From contig CAVQQI010000001.1 in assembly GCA_963714875.1 (NCBI GenBank), forward strand, positions 1 to 64,000: 64,000 nt of DNA, written 5' to 3'. Position numbers and translations under genes: made by a program. The notes below the pieces were generated by a model. That model had not been told where the DNA came from and made no database searches. It saw only the letters and a list, made by a program, of their open reading frames with translations. Numbering within the stretch: the stretch's first letter is position 1; each line of letters starts with the position of its first letter. Below are positions 50,328 to 58,665 of the stretch, in pieces. The stretch is from JBAOHV01 sp963714875 (lineage in GTDB: Bacteria > Actinomycetota > Acidimicrobiia > Acidimicrobiales > Microtrichaceae).

Positions 50328-51338
50328 ATGCCCACCACCGTGAACGCCTACCGAGCGAACGAGTCCGGCGGTCGACTCGAGCCCTACCAGTACGAACTTC
50401 CCGACCTCGGGCCCGGCCAGGTCGACATCGACATCGATTCCTGCGGCATCTGTTACAGCGACGTGAGCATGATCGACAACGACTGGGGGTTCACGCCCTT
50501 CCCGATCACGCCCGGTCACGAGATCATCGGCCGGATCCGAGCCGTCGGCTCCGGAGTCACCACCGTCGGCGTGGGTGACCTGGTCGGGCTCGGCTGGAAT
50601 GCCGCCTACTGCACCACGTGCCGGCACTGCGTGGCCGGTCATCAGAATCTCTGCCCCGGCGCAGAGAGCACCTTCATCGGACGACCCGGCGGATACGCCG
50701 ACATCGTTCGCGCCGATGCCGCCGCGGTGCTGCTGATTCCCGACGGTGTCGATCCGCGAACCGCGGGCCCGCTGATGTGCGGCGGCGTCACCGTCTTCAC
50801 GCCCTTCCTCGAGTACTCGGTCCTGCCGACCGCACACGTGGGTGTGATCGGCTTCGGTGGGCTCGGCCACATGGCGGTGAAGCTCGCGAACGCCTGGGGT
50901 TGTGAGGTCACCGTGTTCACCTCCACCGATTCCAAAGCAGCAGCCGCCCGAGAGATGGGCGCCCACCACGTACTCAGCTCCCGGGACGTCGAAGCGGTCG
51001 CCGCTGCAAGCGAATCGTTCGATCTGCTCCTGTCGACCGTCAACGTCCCCCTCGACTGGAACGCCTACCTCGGGACCCTGCGGCGTCAGGGTCGCCTCCA
51101 CGTACTCGGCGCTGTTCCTGCCCCGCTCGACATCGTCAACACCGAGCTGATGATGGCCAACCGATCAGTCTCAAGTTCTCCCTCGGGCAGTCCGACGACG
51201 GCCATGACGATGCTGGACTTCGCAGCCCGCCACGACATCGCTCCCGTCTGCGAGACCTTCTCCTTCGACCAGATCAACGAAGCAGTCGACCACCTCCGGT
51301 CGGGCCAGGCGCGATTCCGGGTCGTTCTCGAACGGTGA
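50328..51338 (+). CDS. Zinc-dependent alcohol dehydrogenase (YahK/CAD-like)
   Basis: A 336-residue medium-chain dehydrogenase. Catalytic zinc ligands are in CGICYSD and GHEIIG; structural zinc cysteines in CTTCRHCVAGHQNLC; the nucleotide-binding motif is GVIGFGGLGHMAVKLAN. It resembles NADP-dependent aldehyde reductases of the cinnamyl-alcohol group. ATG 50328 has AGGAG upstream. Divergence from the AraC gene suggests aldehyde-responsive control. Confidence 0.92.
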   Translation: MPTTVNAYRANESGGRLEPYQYELPDLGPGQVDIDIDSCGICYSDVSMIDNDWGFTPFPITPGHEIIGRIRAVGSGVTTVGVGDLVGLGWNAAYCTTCRHCVAGHQNLCPGAESTFIGRPGGYADIVRADAAAVLLIPDGVDPRTAGPLMCGGVTVFTPFLEYSVLPTAHVGVIGFGGLGHMAVKLANAWGCEVTVFTSTDSKAAAAREMGAHHVLSSRDVEAVAAASESFDLLLSTVNVPLDWNAYLGTLRRQGRLHVLGAVPAPLDIVNTELMMANRSVSSSPSGSPTTAMTMLDFAARHDIAPVCETFSFDQINEAVDHLRSGQARFRVVLER

Positions 51339-51749
51339 CTCCTTGGAGGCAGCCACGAACGGCCACCGACCGGGGCCGCAAGGTGACCGACCCCGAAGTG
51401 CCGGTGGTGGGCACGCATCCACCCATCGCTCGACGAGCCGAGTGCGGAGCCTCGCCGGTGTCTCCCCGCCCACCGGCACAGCAGCCACACCCGAGTCCCT
51501 GCGAACTCCCGGTTCTTCGCGTTGCTCAGCAACGCGGAACGCCGAGATTTCGGCGAGTCTCGCCACCGACGACGATTCTGCGGAATCGCCACCCCGCCGT
51601 TCTCGGTGCGAATCGCCGCCACCCCTCGACAGGAATCGCACCGAGAACGGGGAGCGAGCGAGCGGTGCCCCCGAACGTCGGGTCGGTGACGTTCGCGATC
51701 GTGGCCAAGAAGCGGTCGAGATTCGCTCCCTGTCACCTTGCTGCCGAAC
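51339..51749. other. Hairpin-dense intergenic region
   Basis: This 411-bp gap separates the dehydrogenase from the convergent oxidoreductase. No convincing gene is present. Between 51518 and 51695 there are five consecutive stem-loops: 51518-51536 (8 bp, loop 3), 51540-51555 (6 bp, loop 4), 51573-51588 (6 bp, loop 4), 51597-51611 with 51636-51650 (15 bp, loop 24) and 51672-51695 (7 bp). This density suggests a structured RNA or a complex terminator. Confidence 0.6.
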
Positions 51750-52688
51750 TCAGCTGCCGCTCAGCCGGGCGACGATCGGGGCGAACTCCACAGCGCTCGG
51801 CCCGGGCAGGACGTGGTACGAGTACCCCCAGCGCTCCCGCCTGATCAGGAACTGCTCGGTCAGCTCCGACTCGCTGCCCACCGCGACCATCGGCGAGTCG
51901 AGCAGCCCGTCGGGTGCGACACCGAACGCTGGTGCCAGCATCTCGGCGGTTGCCGCGGCGTCGTCGGTGATGACCGCGACCGCGAGCCATGCGTTCAGTT
52001 CCAGGTCGTCCATGCGGGCCCCAGCACCTTCGCGCACCCAGGTGACCTTCTGATCGATGCGATCGTGCTGCGCATCGCGGGCAGCAGCTGCATCGATCTG
52101 CCCCGAGTGGATCGAGGGGTTGATGCCGACGATGTCGGCGTTGGCTCCAGCGAATCGCAGCATCCTCGGCGCGCCGGCGCCGATGAGCAGCGGCGGTCCG
52201 CCAGAGCGGAAGGGCATCGGGCTGCCGTCGAGTCCGTCGACGTGGAAGTGCCGTCCCTCGAAGCTGAACGGCCCGGGTGAGAGCAGGCCACGCAGCACCG
52301 CGACCGCCTCGATCATGCGGTCGACCCGGACGCCGGGAGGATCCATCGCGATGCCCGAGGTCAGGTAGTCCGAGGTCTTCCATCCCGCGCCGATGCCCAT
52401 CTCGAGCCGGCCCTCGGAGAGCAGGTCGATGGTGGCCAGCTCCCGAGCGAGCACGACGGGGTGGCGGAAATCCGCAGCCAGCACGAGGCTCCCGACGCGC
52501 AGCGACGTGGTGACCGCGGCGGCGGTCGACATGGCTGCGAGTGGTCCGAGCCCCTCGTCGAAGTGATCCGGCACGAACACCGTCGAGTAGCCGGCGTCCT
52601 CGCACCACCGGGCCGAGTCGACCCAACTCATCCCCTCGAGTGGCGCGGAGAGCTCGACCGCGAAGCGGAGACGTCGGGGATGGGCCAT
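51750..52688 (-). CDS. LLM-class F420-dependent oxidoreductase
   Basis: A 312-residue luciferase-like protein of the same TIGR03621-like subgroup as the one at 6437. Shared motifs are RRLRFAVELSAPLEGMSW, TVFVPDHFDEGLGPLAAM, RHPVVLARELATIDLLSEGRLEMGIGAGWKTSDYLTSGIAMDPPGVRVDRM and PPLLIGAGAPRMLRFAGANADIVGINP. ATG 52688 follows a TAACGT -10 after 6 nt. The substrate is unknown. Its stop faces the structured gap at 51518-51695. Confidence 0.9.
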   Translation of the reverse strand: MAHPRRLRFAVELSAPLEGMSWVDSARWCEDAGYSTVFVPDHFDEGLGPLAAMSTAAAVTTSLRVGSLVLAADFRHPVVLARELATIDLLSEGRLEMGIGAGWKTSDYLTSGIAMDPPGVRVDRMIEAVAVLRGLLSPGPFSFEGRHFHVDGLDGSPMPFRSGGPPLLIGAGAPRMLRFAGANADIVGINPSIHSGQIDAAAARDAQHDRIDQKVTWVREGAGARMDDLELNAWLAVAVITDDAAATAEMLAPAFGVAPDGLLDSPMVAVGSESELTEQFLIRRERWGYSYHVLPGPSAVEFAPIVARLSGS

Positions 52689-52694
52689 CGAGCG

Positions 52695-52700
52695 ACGTTA
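52695..52700 (-). promoter_or_regulatory. -10 element of the oxidoreductase at 52688 (leaderless)
   Basis: TAACGT on the minus strand, 6 nt before ATG 52688. Confidence 0.5.
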
Positions 52701-52710
52701 CCGACCTGGC

Positions 52711-54186
52711 TCAGACCGAGCTCGCAGCCCCGCCTCCCGCGGCAGCGAGCGGAAAGGCGATCACGAACCCGTCGGTCCCGCCCGCCGCGGGGTCGTCACC
52801 GACCTGTCCGGTGGTGGTGCCGGAAGCGACGAGCAGCCCGTCTTCGGTGGTGGCGAGACCGGTCATGGTCTCGTCGCCGGTGGACCCGAACCGACTCACC
52901 CACAGCACGGTGCCCGATGCCGCGTCGATGGCGGCGAGGAATCCGTCCCGAGCGCCCCCGGGACCGCCGTCCTCGAGCAGGTCGCCGAAGTCGCTGCCCG
53001 ACGAACCGGTCACGTAGATGGTGTCGCCGTCCGCTGCGACCCCACCGACGGTCTCCTCGAAGGTCGATCCGAACTGGGAGACCCATTGAAGGGTGCCGTC
53101 GGAACCGAGTGCAGCGACGAACGGATCGTTGAGTCCTGCGTTGAGCCCGGGCCCTTCCGCGTCGACGTCGGCATCGGTCACCCCAGCGGCGATGACGAGC
53201 TCGTTGCCGCGCCGCGCCTCGCCGCTCAATGTCACCGCCGAGAGCGTGTCGGTGCCGGACGAGCCGAGCTGAGCGATCCAGCGTTGGTTGCCGGTCGGAT
53301 CGAACCGTGAGACCCAGCCGTCACGACCGCCCTTGGACGGTCCTTCGAGGTCGCCGTCGGTGTACCCCACCGTGAGTCCGTCGCCGTCGGGGGCGCCGTC
53401 CGCCGCGAGTGCCCCGTCTGCCGCTCCGGTGCCGAACTGCCGGGCCCAGATCGGTCGGCCCTCGGGGTCGGCCTGCATCATGAGCGCATCCCCGTTGCCC
53501 AGGCCGCGCCCGCTGGGGTCCTGCGCTCCCGGCAGCAACCCGTCGAGCGTGCCCGACACGAAGGAGTAGCCGACCTCGGAGCTGGTGCCGATACCCGTCG
53601 CCTGCTCCGACTGCGGCCCCCCGAGTTGTGTGGCCTGCCCCAGCGTGCCGTCGGTGCTGACCGGTGCGCAGAACGCGTCCTGTGCGCCGGCTGACGCCGC
53701 GCCGAGGTCGCCCGTGGTGCTGCCGCACAGCGTCACCGTCACGTCAGCGGTCACCCCTGCGGCGGCGTCGTCGCCGGCGCTTCCGCCGGCGGTCGAGGTG
53801 CCGAGCTCTCCGTCGGTGCCGATCGTGGCGATCAGGACGTCGGTGCCGCCGGCGGTGGGAGCGCCGGCGAGACCAGTGGTGCTCCCGACCGCGACGACGG
53901 TGGCGCCCGAACCGGTCAGCGCGTTCAGCGCGTCCTCGCCCGGCCCACCGACCTGGCGGATCCATGCGACAGGCAGCGGCTCTGCGTCGGCCCCGGCGAG
54001 CTGGTCCGGGCCTGATTCCTCGGGTGTGGTCGTGGTGGTCGTGTTCAGCTCGGGCATGGTGACCGTCGCCGGTTCGTCGGTGTTGATCGAGCAGCCGGCC
54101 GCGGTGACCGCCAGCACGATCGCAGCAGCCGCGGGCCGCAGGACCCTCGGGGTTCGGGATCGGAGTCGTGGGGGTGCAGGGGTCAC
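52711..54186 (-). CDS. SBBP-repeat-like beta-propeller lipoprotein
   Basis: A 491-residue exported lipoprotein. The signal LRPAAAAIVLAVTAAGC ends in a lipobox Cys and is followed by a Thr-rich linker. The mature protein consists of repeated blocks such as AWIRQVGGPGEDALNAL, WARQFGTGAADG, WIAQLGSSGTDTLSAV, WVSQFGSTFEETVGGV and WVSRFGSTGDETMTGL, each followed by VTGSS-type and DGF-type strands. This is the pattern of SBBP (beta-propeller) proteins. Five to seven blades are likely. GTG 54186 has GAGAGGA upstream; GTG 54234 would lengthen the signal without benefit. The ligand is unknown. Confidence 0.8.
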   Translation of the reverse strand: MTPAPPRLRSRTPRVLRPAAAAIVLAVTAAGCSINTDEPATVTMPELNTTTTTTPEESGPDQLAGADAEPLPVAWIRQVGGPGEDALNALTGSGATVVAVGSTTGLAGAPTAGGTDVLIATIGTDGELGTSTAGGSAGDDAAAGVTADVTVTLCGSTTGDLGAASAGAQDAFCAPVSTDGTLGQATQLGGPQSEQATGIGTSSEVGYSFVSGTLDGLLPGAQDPSGRGLGNGDALMMQADPEGRPIWARQFGTGAADGALAADGAPDGDGLTVGYTDGDLEGPSKGGRDGWVSRFDPTGNQRWIAQLGSSGTDTLSAVTLSGEARRGNELVIAAGVTDADVDAEGPGLNAGLNDPFVAALGSDGTLQWVSQFGSTFEETVGGVAADGDTIYVTGSSGSDFGDLLEDGGPGGARDGFLAAIDAASGTVLWVSRFGSTGDETMTGLATTEDGLLVASGTTTGQVGDDPAAGGTDGFVIAFPLAAAGGGAASSV

Positions 54187-54347
54187 CGTCGTCGGGTCCT
54201 CTCGTCGCTCGGTGTGTCGCACCGGAGTACCCACAGCGTGCCACGGGACCCGCCGGACCCCGGGCGCGGCGGCACCCGACGCGGAGCGGTCGTTCAGCCA
54301 CGCAGGAACCCTGCGGAGGCCGTGTTCGGTGTGGCAGGCTCACGGGC

Positions 54348-55423
54348 ATGAGTGATCTGCCGCCCCTCGACCAGTCACAGGCCTACGTGGTGGTCGGCCC
54401 GAACGATCAGCGCGGCCCCTACACGATGGAGCTCCTCGTCAGCGAGGTGCTGGCAGGCCGACTCAGCGAGGCGACGCCGGTCTGGTGGCCGGGCCTCGAG
54501 GATTGGACCACGATGGGCGGCCATCCAGGCGTGGCGGCCGAGCTGGAGCGTCGCCGGGTCGCCAGCGCGCCGGCGGCGCCCGGGTGGGCCGACCCGTCCC
54601 ACCAGCCCAGCCCTGAGCAGTACGCCCAGCCCAGCCCCTGAGCAGTACGCCCAGCCGGCGGCGGATCCGTACGCCCAGCCCAGCCCTGAGCAGTACGCCC
54701 AGCCGGCGGCGGATCCGTACGCCCAGCCCAGCCCTGAGCAGTACGCCCAGCCCGAGCCCGCTGCAGCCGGAGTGGCCGATCCGTTCGGGATCGGTGTTGC
54801 CCCGGCCTCGCTGGCGGAGGAGCCCGGCGCCAACGGGGTGCTCGACGCCGAAGCCGGTCACGCCGGCGACGACCAGCCGGTCGACGCCGAAGTCATCGAG
54901 ATCGACGAGATCGTGGCCGTCGATACCCGCCATCACGAGGTCTTCACGGCACTCGTCGCCCGCAGCTCGGTTCGCGGCAGGGCTCCAGGCGCGGATCGAC
55001 GCGGTGAACGATCAGCTCATCGAGGCGGTGTCCTCCGCGGTGACCGACCAGGGCTTCTCGCTGGGTGAGCGGGTCGATGCCGACCGCGGCGTGGAGCTGC
55101 GTTTCGATGGGGTGCAGGGTGACCTGGTGATGATCTCGTTGGGCCGTCCCACGGCGATGCGACCGGAGGACCTCGGCGAGGACCACGTGCCGATCACGGT
55201 GTCCTACCGGTCCGGCTCGGGCGGCGGCGTGGCCGATGCCGGAAGCGGGGCCCACGGAGCGGTGCAGGTGGCTGCCGATGAGTGGACCGGACAGTCGACC
55301 AGCTCGGTGTCGTTGTTCATCGGGCTCGGCGACTACCTCGACGACATGCTCTCACTGGACTCGGCGGCGGTACGCCGCGACATCGGCGCGACCGTCGCGG
55401 TGTTGAGGGAACGCCTGTCCTGA
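54348..55423 (+). pseudogene. GYF_2 (DUF4339)-type protein with PYAQ repeats, two frameshifts
   Basis: The gene starts with a GYF_2-like domain (YVVVGPNDQRGPYTMELLVSEVLAGRLSEATPVWWPGLEDWTTM). It continues through Gln/Pro/Tyr repeats and ends with a 150-residue domain of unknown type (QARIDAVNDQLIEAVSSAVTDQG to VLRERLS). As read it needs two single-base corrections. One is CCCC at 54635-54638, where all other repeats have CCC; it creates TGA 54639-54641. The other lies between about 54960 and 54985 and is fixed by removing one base, for example the A at 54979. The repaired protein would be 357 residues. Repeat slippage or sequencing error are both possible. Confidence 0.7.
54606..54750 (+). 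repeat. 24/48-bp in-frame tandem repeats
   Basis: Six 8-codon units alternate between PSPEQYAQ and PAADPYAQ, giving a 48-bp compound period. They are near identical in DNA, so they should recombine easily. The second unit contains the extra C that causes the first frameshift. Confidence 0.75.
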
Positions 55424-55444
55424 CCCCCGTTGCCGGGCGAACGC

Positions 55445-56788
55445 TCAGGCCACAAGACCGAGGGGCGTGTGCCCGCCGTAGCCGGGGAACACGGTGCCCA
55501 GGTCGGTCGCTCCACCCCGGGCCGCCAGCACCTCGGCGAGCACGTGTCGGTAGTCGTTGAGCACCACCAGGTCGCCCTCGGGTGCGTTGACGATCGCTTC
55601 GGGGAACTGGCCGTGGACGCCACCGCGGACGTTGCGGCCCATCACGAACATCGCCGTTGCCCGCCCGTGGTCGGTGCCACCTGAGCTGTTCTCGTTGATC
55701 GTGCGTCCGAACTCCGACATCGTCACCAACGTCACCTCGTCCATGGCGTGTCCCAGGTCCTGGTAGAAGGCCTGCAGCGCGCCGGAGAACTGACCGGTCC
55801 GCCGCCGGAAGTACGCCCCGGAGTCCTCCGGGATCCCCTGGTCGGTGTGCGTGTCCCACCCACCGTCATCGATGACTGCGACCCGCAGTCCGACGTCGGC
55901 CTTGATCAGCCGCGCAACCTCACGCAGTCCCTTGGCAAGACCGTCCCAGCCGTAGCTGGCGCCGTTGCCGGGTCCGGGATCACGCGGGAGCGACTCGACC
56001 AGGCTGGTGACCGAGAGCGTCTCGACCCCCGTGGCGCTGACCAGGTCGGCGCCCCCGTCGTACATCGACAACAGGGCAGTGCGAGCGCGGGCGTTGTCGG
56101 AGTACCCGCGGATCCCGAACCCCGAGATCGAGGCCATCGAGTAGGCCGCAGCGCTTCCCTGCAGCATCGCCTGCAGCGTCGATCCGCGACCGATGGCTCC
56201 CAGTCGGTCCAGGTCGCCCACACCGGCCAGGTACCGGTTCAGGAATCCGTCCGACACCGCCAGGCTGGCGCTGCCCGCTTCCCAGTTGCGTTGTGACTCG
56301 AAGTGGCTCCGTGTGGTGGTCTCGGCGGCCGGCATGCCGGCGGCATGGACGATCGCCAGGTGCCCTGCGGCCCACGCACCCTGGTGCAGCGCGTCCATCC
56401 CGGGGTGCATCGCGAACACGCCGGAGTGGGCGAACGGTGGGATCGCTCCGCCGGCGACCAACGGCAGCCCGGCACCGGTCGCCGGATCGGACACCTCCTC
56501 GGGGGGCTTGACCCGGATCGTGGGGCGTAGCGCCGCGTAGGTCGGCATCCTGAACGGCGCCACGACGTTGAGCCCGTCCAGACCGCCGCGGTTGAACACG
56601 ACGACGATCACGTCGCCGGTGTCGGGCTGGCCGGGGGTGGCGAAGGCGTAGCGGTTGCCCAGTGCGGACACGCCGACGGCGGCTCCTCCAGCGCCGGCGA
56701 GTGCGAGGAACGACCGGCGGGTCAGTCCGGATCGCCGGTCGGCATCGCTGCGTCCGGCGCTGTGGGGAGTGTGGGGAACTCGGCCCAT
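55445..56788 (-). CDS. DUF1501 family exported protein (Tat substrate)
   Basis: A 447-residue protein with a twin-arginine signal (LTRRSFLALAGAGGAAVGVSALG). The DUF1501 core, an alkaline-phosphatase/sulfatase-like fold, shows VFNRGGLDGLNVVAPF, PLFAHSGVFAMHPGMD-like and VDDGGWDTHTDQG-like segments and MSEFGRTINENSSGGTDHGRA. Function is unknown. ATG 56788 has AGGAGAGAG upstream. It lies 29 nt downstream of the DUF1800 gene on the same strand. The two families are almost always paired, so they probably form an exported complex. Confidence 0.88.
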   Translation of the reverse strand: MGRVPHTPHSAGRSDADRRSGLTRRSFLALAGAGGAAVGVSALGNRYAFATPGQPDTGDVIVVVFNRGGLDGLNVVAPFRMPTYAALRPTIRVKPPEEVSDPATGAGLPLVAGGAIPPFAHSGVFAMHPGMDALHQGAWAAGHLAIVHAAGMPAAETTTRSHFESQRNWEAGSASLAVSDGFLNRYLAGVGDLDRLGAIGRGSTLQAMLQGSAAAYSMASISGFGIRGYSDNARARTALLSMYDGGADLVSATGVETLSVTSLVESLPRDPGPGNGASYGWDGLAKGLREVARLIKADVGLRVAVIDDGGWDTHTDQGIPEDSGAYFRRRTGQFSGALQAFYQDLGHAMDEVTLVTMSEFGRTINENSSGGTDHGRATAMFVMGRNVRGGVHGQFPEAIVNAPEGDLVVLNDYRHVLAEVLAARGGATDLGTVFPGYGGHTPLGLVA

Positions 56789-56817
56789 GTCGGTGCTCTC
56801 TCCTGGGGTGATGCGTC

Positions 56818-58473
56818 TCAGCGACGCTGGAAGTCTGGGTGGGACATCAACAGGCCGACCACGTTCTGCAACACGGTCTGGTCGTTGGCCAGCGCGGACG
56901 CCGGTCCGGCGGGATCGAGCCCTGCTGCTGCGGCGATGCCGTTCGCGTGCGGTTCCGGGAGCCCGAACTGGAACACGGTGTCGGCCATGGCGATCATGAG
57001 CGAGCGGACCGTCGGCGGGAGCGGCGAGGGCAGCAGCGTGGTGACGTCCACCACCACCTTCTCGGGGGCGTCCGGTGGTGTCAGCTCGTTGCGTGCGAGC
57101 CTGCCGGCGTGTTCCCACCGCTTCAGGAGCCCGTCGGCTGCGACCCAGTACCCCGCACGATCCGGCCAGCCGTCGGGACTCACCCGCTCGAACAACGGCT
57201 GGCCCAGGGCCTGTGTGGCGCTGCGCAGCTTGGTCGACGCCACTCCCTTGGGTGCCGGGTGGATCTGGGCGCCGGTGGCACGCAGTGCGGAGCAGAGCCA
57301 GTCGTGAGGTCGCTTGACCTTCTGGCCCGCCGAACTGCGGAACTCCGCAGAGCGGAACAGCTCTCGCAGCACGGGCACGATCGCGGTGTCGTTCGCCAGA
57401 TAGGTCGACACGAGCCGGTCGACGAGCGCCGGTGGTGGCGTGTCCGAGACGAAACGCCGGGCCAGCTTGGTGGCGATGTTGCGAGCGGTGGACGGGTGCC
57501 GGGCCAGGAAGCGGATCAGCGACTCGCCGTCGCCCTGGGCGTTCGCGATGCGGTCCTGGTAGTTCTCACGCGCCGGCCGGCTCCAGGCGCCGCCCAGGAT
57601 CGACACGGCTTCACGCGAGTGGGACCACTCAGCGAAGCGGTAGCTGTACTTGTTCGGTCCGTTGTCCCAGTTGATCGTCCAGCCCGAGAGCACCTTGGCG
57701 ACGCCGACCACGTCGGATTCGTCGTAGACGTGTTGTCCGTCGACGATTCCGAGGGTGTGCAGCTCGAGCAGCTCCCGGCCGTAGTTCTCGTTGACCTGCT
57801 TGCCCGGACGCCCGTCGCTCACGTAGTTGTCGAGGTACACGAGCATCGCGGGGCTCTTGGCCGACGCCATCAGCAGGTCGGCGAACTTCCCGAGCGCATG
57901 GGTCCGCACGACCCGCTCGTTGTCCGAGGTCTTCAACTGGCTCAACCACTTGGCCCGGCGCCAGATGTTCAGGTGGTCGGTCCAGAAGTCGCACATGACC
58001 TCGTAGAGCTGGCGCTCGGAGTGGACCGCCCTCAGCAGGGTCGCGTGGTCGAGCTCGGCGAAGAGGCGCTCGCCGTCCTCGGCCCGGACGGCGTCGTTCT
58101 GTGCATCCGTCGACGCCAGCGTCGTGTAGCCGGTCAGCCGGCCCTCGGCATCGGGGAGCCCACCGGGTGCGAGTTGCTGTTCGAGCCAGGCAGCGGATCC
58201 CATCTGGCGGGCCCGTTCGACGGTGGCTGCGGTCGCTCCGAAGGTCGCTCGGCTCACCAGATGCCGTGCCTCGTCGACCGGCCCCAGCGGTGCGACGGTG
58301 GTGGGTGGCACCGTCACCTGCGGCGGAGCGACGGTCGACGGGCCCTGGGTGGGACCCGGTGGCGTCGCGGCCGGGGCGCACGCAACGGCGGCGAGCCCCG
58401 CGCCCGCGGCCACCAGCAGGGAGCGGCGGGTGGTCAGATCCACCCCTTCGTCGGTGTCGAGATCCACGGCCAT
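56818..58473 (-). CDS. DUF1800 family exported protein (Tat, probably lipoprotein)
   Basis: A 551-residue protein. The twin-arginine region TTRRSLLVAAGAGLAAVAC ends in a possible lipobox Cys, followed by a Pro/Thr linker and the DUF1800 domain. Characteristic segments are HLVSRATFGATAATVERARQMG, MCDFWTDHLNIW, YGRELLELHTLGI, VLSGWTINW, and the C-terminal GWPDRAGYWVAADGLLKRW. ATG 58473 is the chosen start; ATG 58521 adds 16 residues before the signal. It is divergent from the P-type ATPase, with 192 bp between. Confidence 0.87.
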   Translation of the reverse strand: MAVDLDTDEGVDLTTRRSLLVAAGAGLAAVACAPAATPPGPTQGPSTVAPPQVTVPPTTVAPLGPVDEARHLVSRATFGATAATVERARQMGSAAWLEQQLAPGGLPDAEGRLTGYTTLASTDAQNDAVRAEDGERLFAELDHATLLRAVHSERQLYEVMCDFWTDHLNIWRRAKWLSQLKTSDNERVVRTHALGKFADLLMASAKSPAMLVYLDNYVSDGRPGKQVNENYGRELLELHTLGIVDGQHVYDESDVVGVAKVLSGWTINWDNGPNKYSYRFAEWSHSREAVSILGGAWSRPARENYQDRIANAQGDGESLIRFLARHPSTARNIATKLARRFVSDTPPPALVDRLVSTYLANDTAIVPVLRELFRSAEFRSSAGQKVKRPHDWLCSALRATGAQIHPAPKGVASTKLRSATQALGQPLFERVSPDGWPDRAGYWVAADGLLKRWEHAGRLARNELTPPDAPEKVVVDVTTLLPSPLPPTVRSLMIAMADTVFQFGLPEPHANGIAAAAGLDPAGPASALANDQTVLQNVVGLLMSHPDFQRR

Positions 58474-58613
58474 GGCGCTGTGTCGACCATCGACGAAAAA
58501 ACCTTGAGGCGCACGGCCCATGTCGATGGTGCAAACGACCCACGGCGGTGGGGGATCGCGCGCGAGGTTCGGTTGGAGCCGTTCGAGCGAGCTTGGCCAC
58601 TTCTTCACGGTGG

Positions 58614-58619
58614 TACCGT
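58614..58619 (+). promoter_or_regulatory. Probable -10 element of the P-type ATPase gene
   Basis: TACCGT, 46 nt before ATG 58666. It would give a short untranslated leader without an obvious Shine-Dalgarno beyond GGAG at 58652-58655. Confidence 0.3.
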
Positions 58620-58665
58620 CCAACCCCGCACGTGGGCGTTCGCGCCGTACCGGAGACCCCCGAAG

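Noticed and set aside
54606..54750. CRISPR-like repeat array
   Set aside because: The repeats are in-frame and without spacers, and encode PYAQ/EQYAQ peptides.
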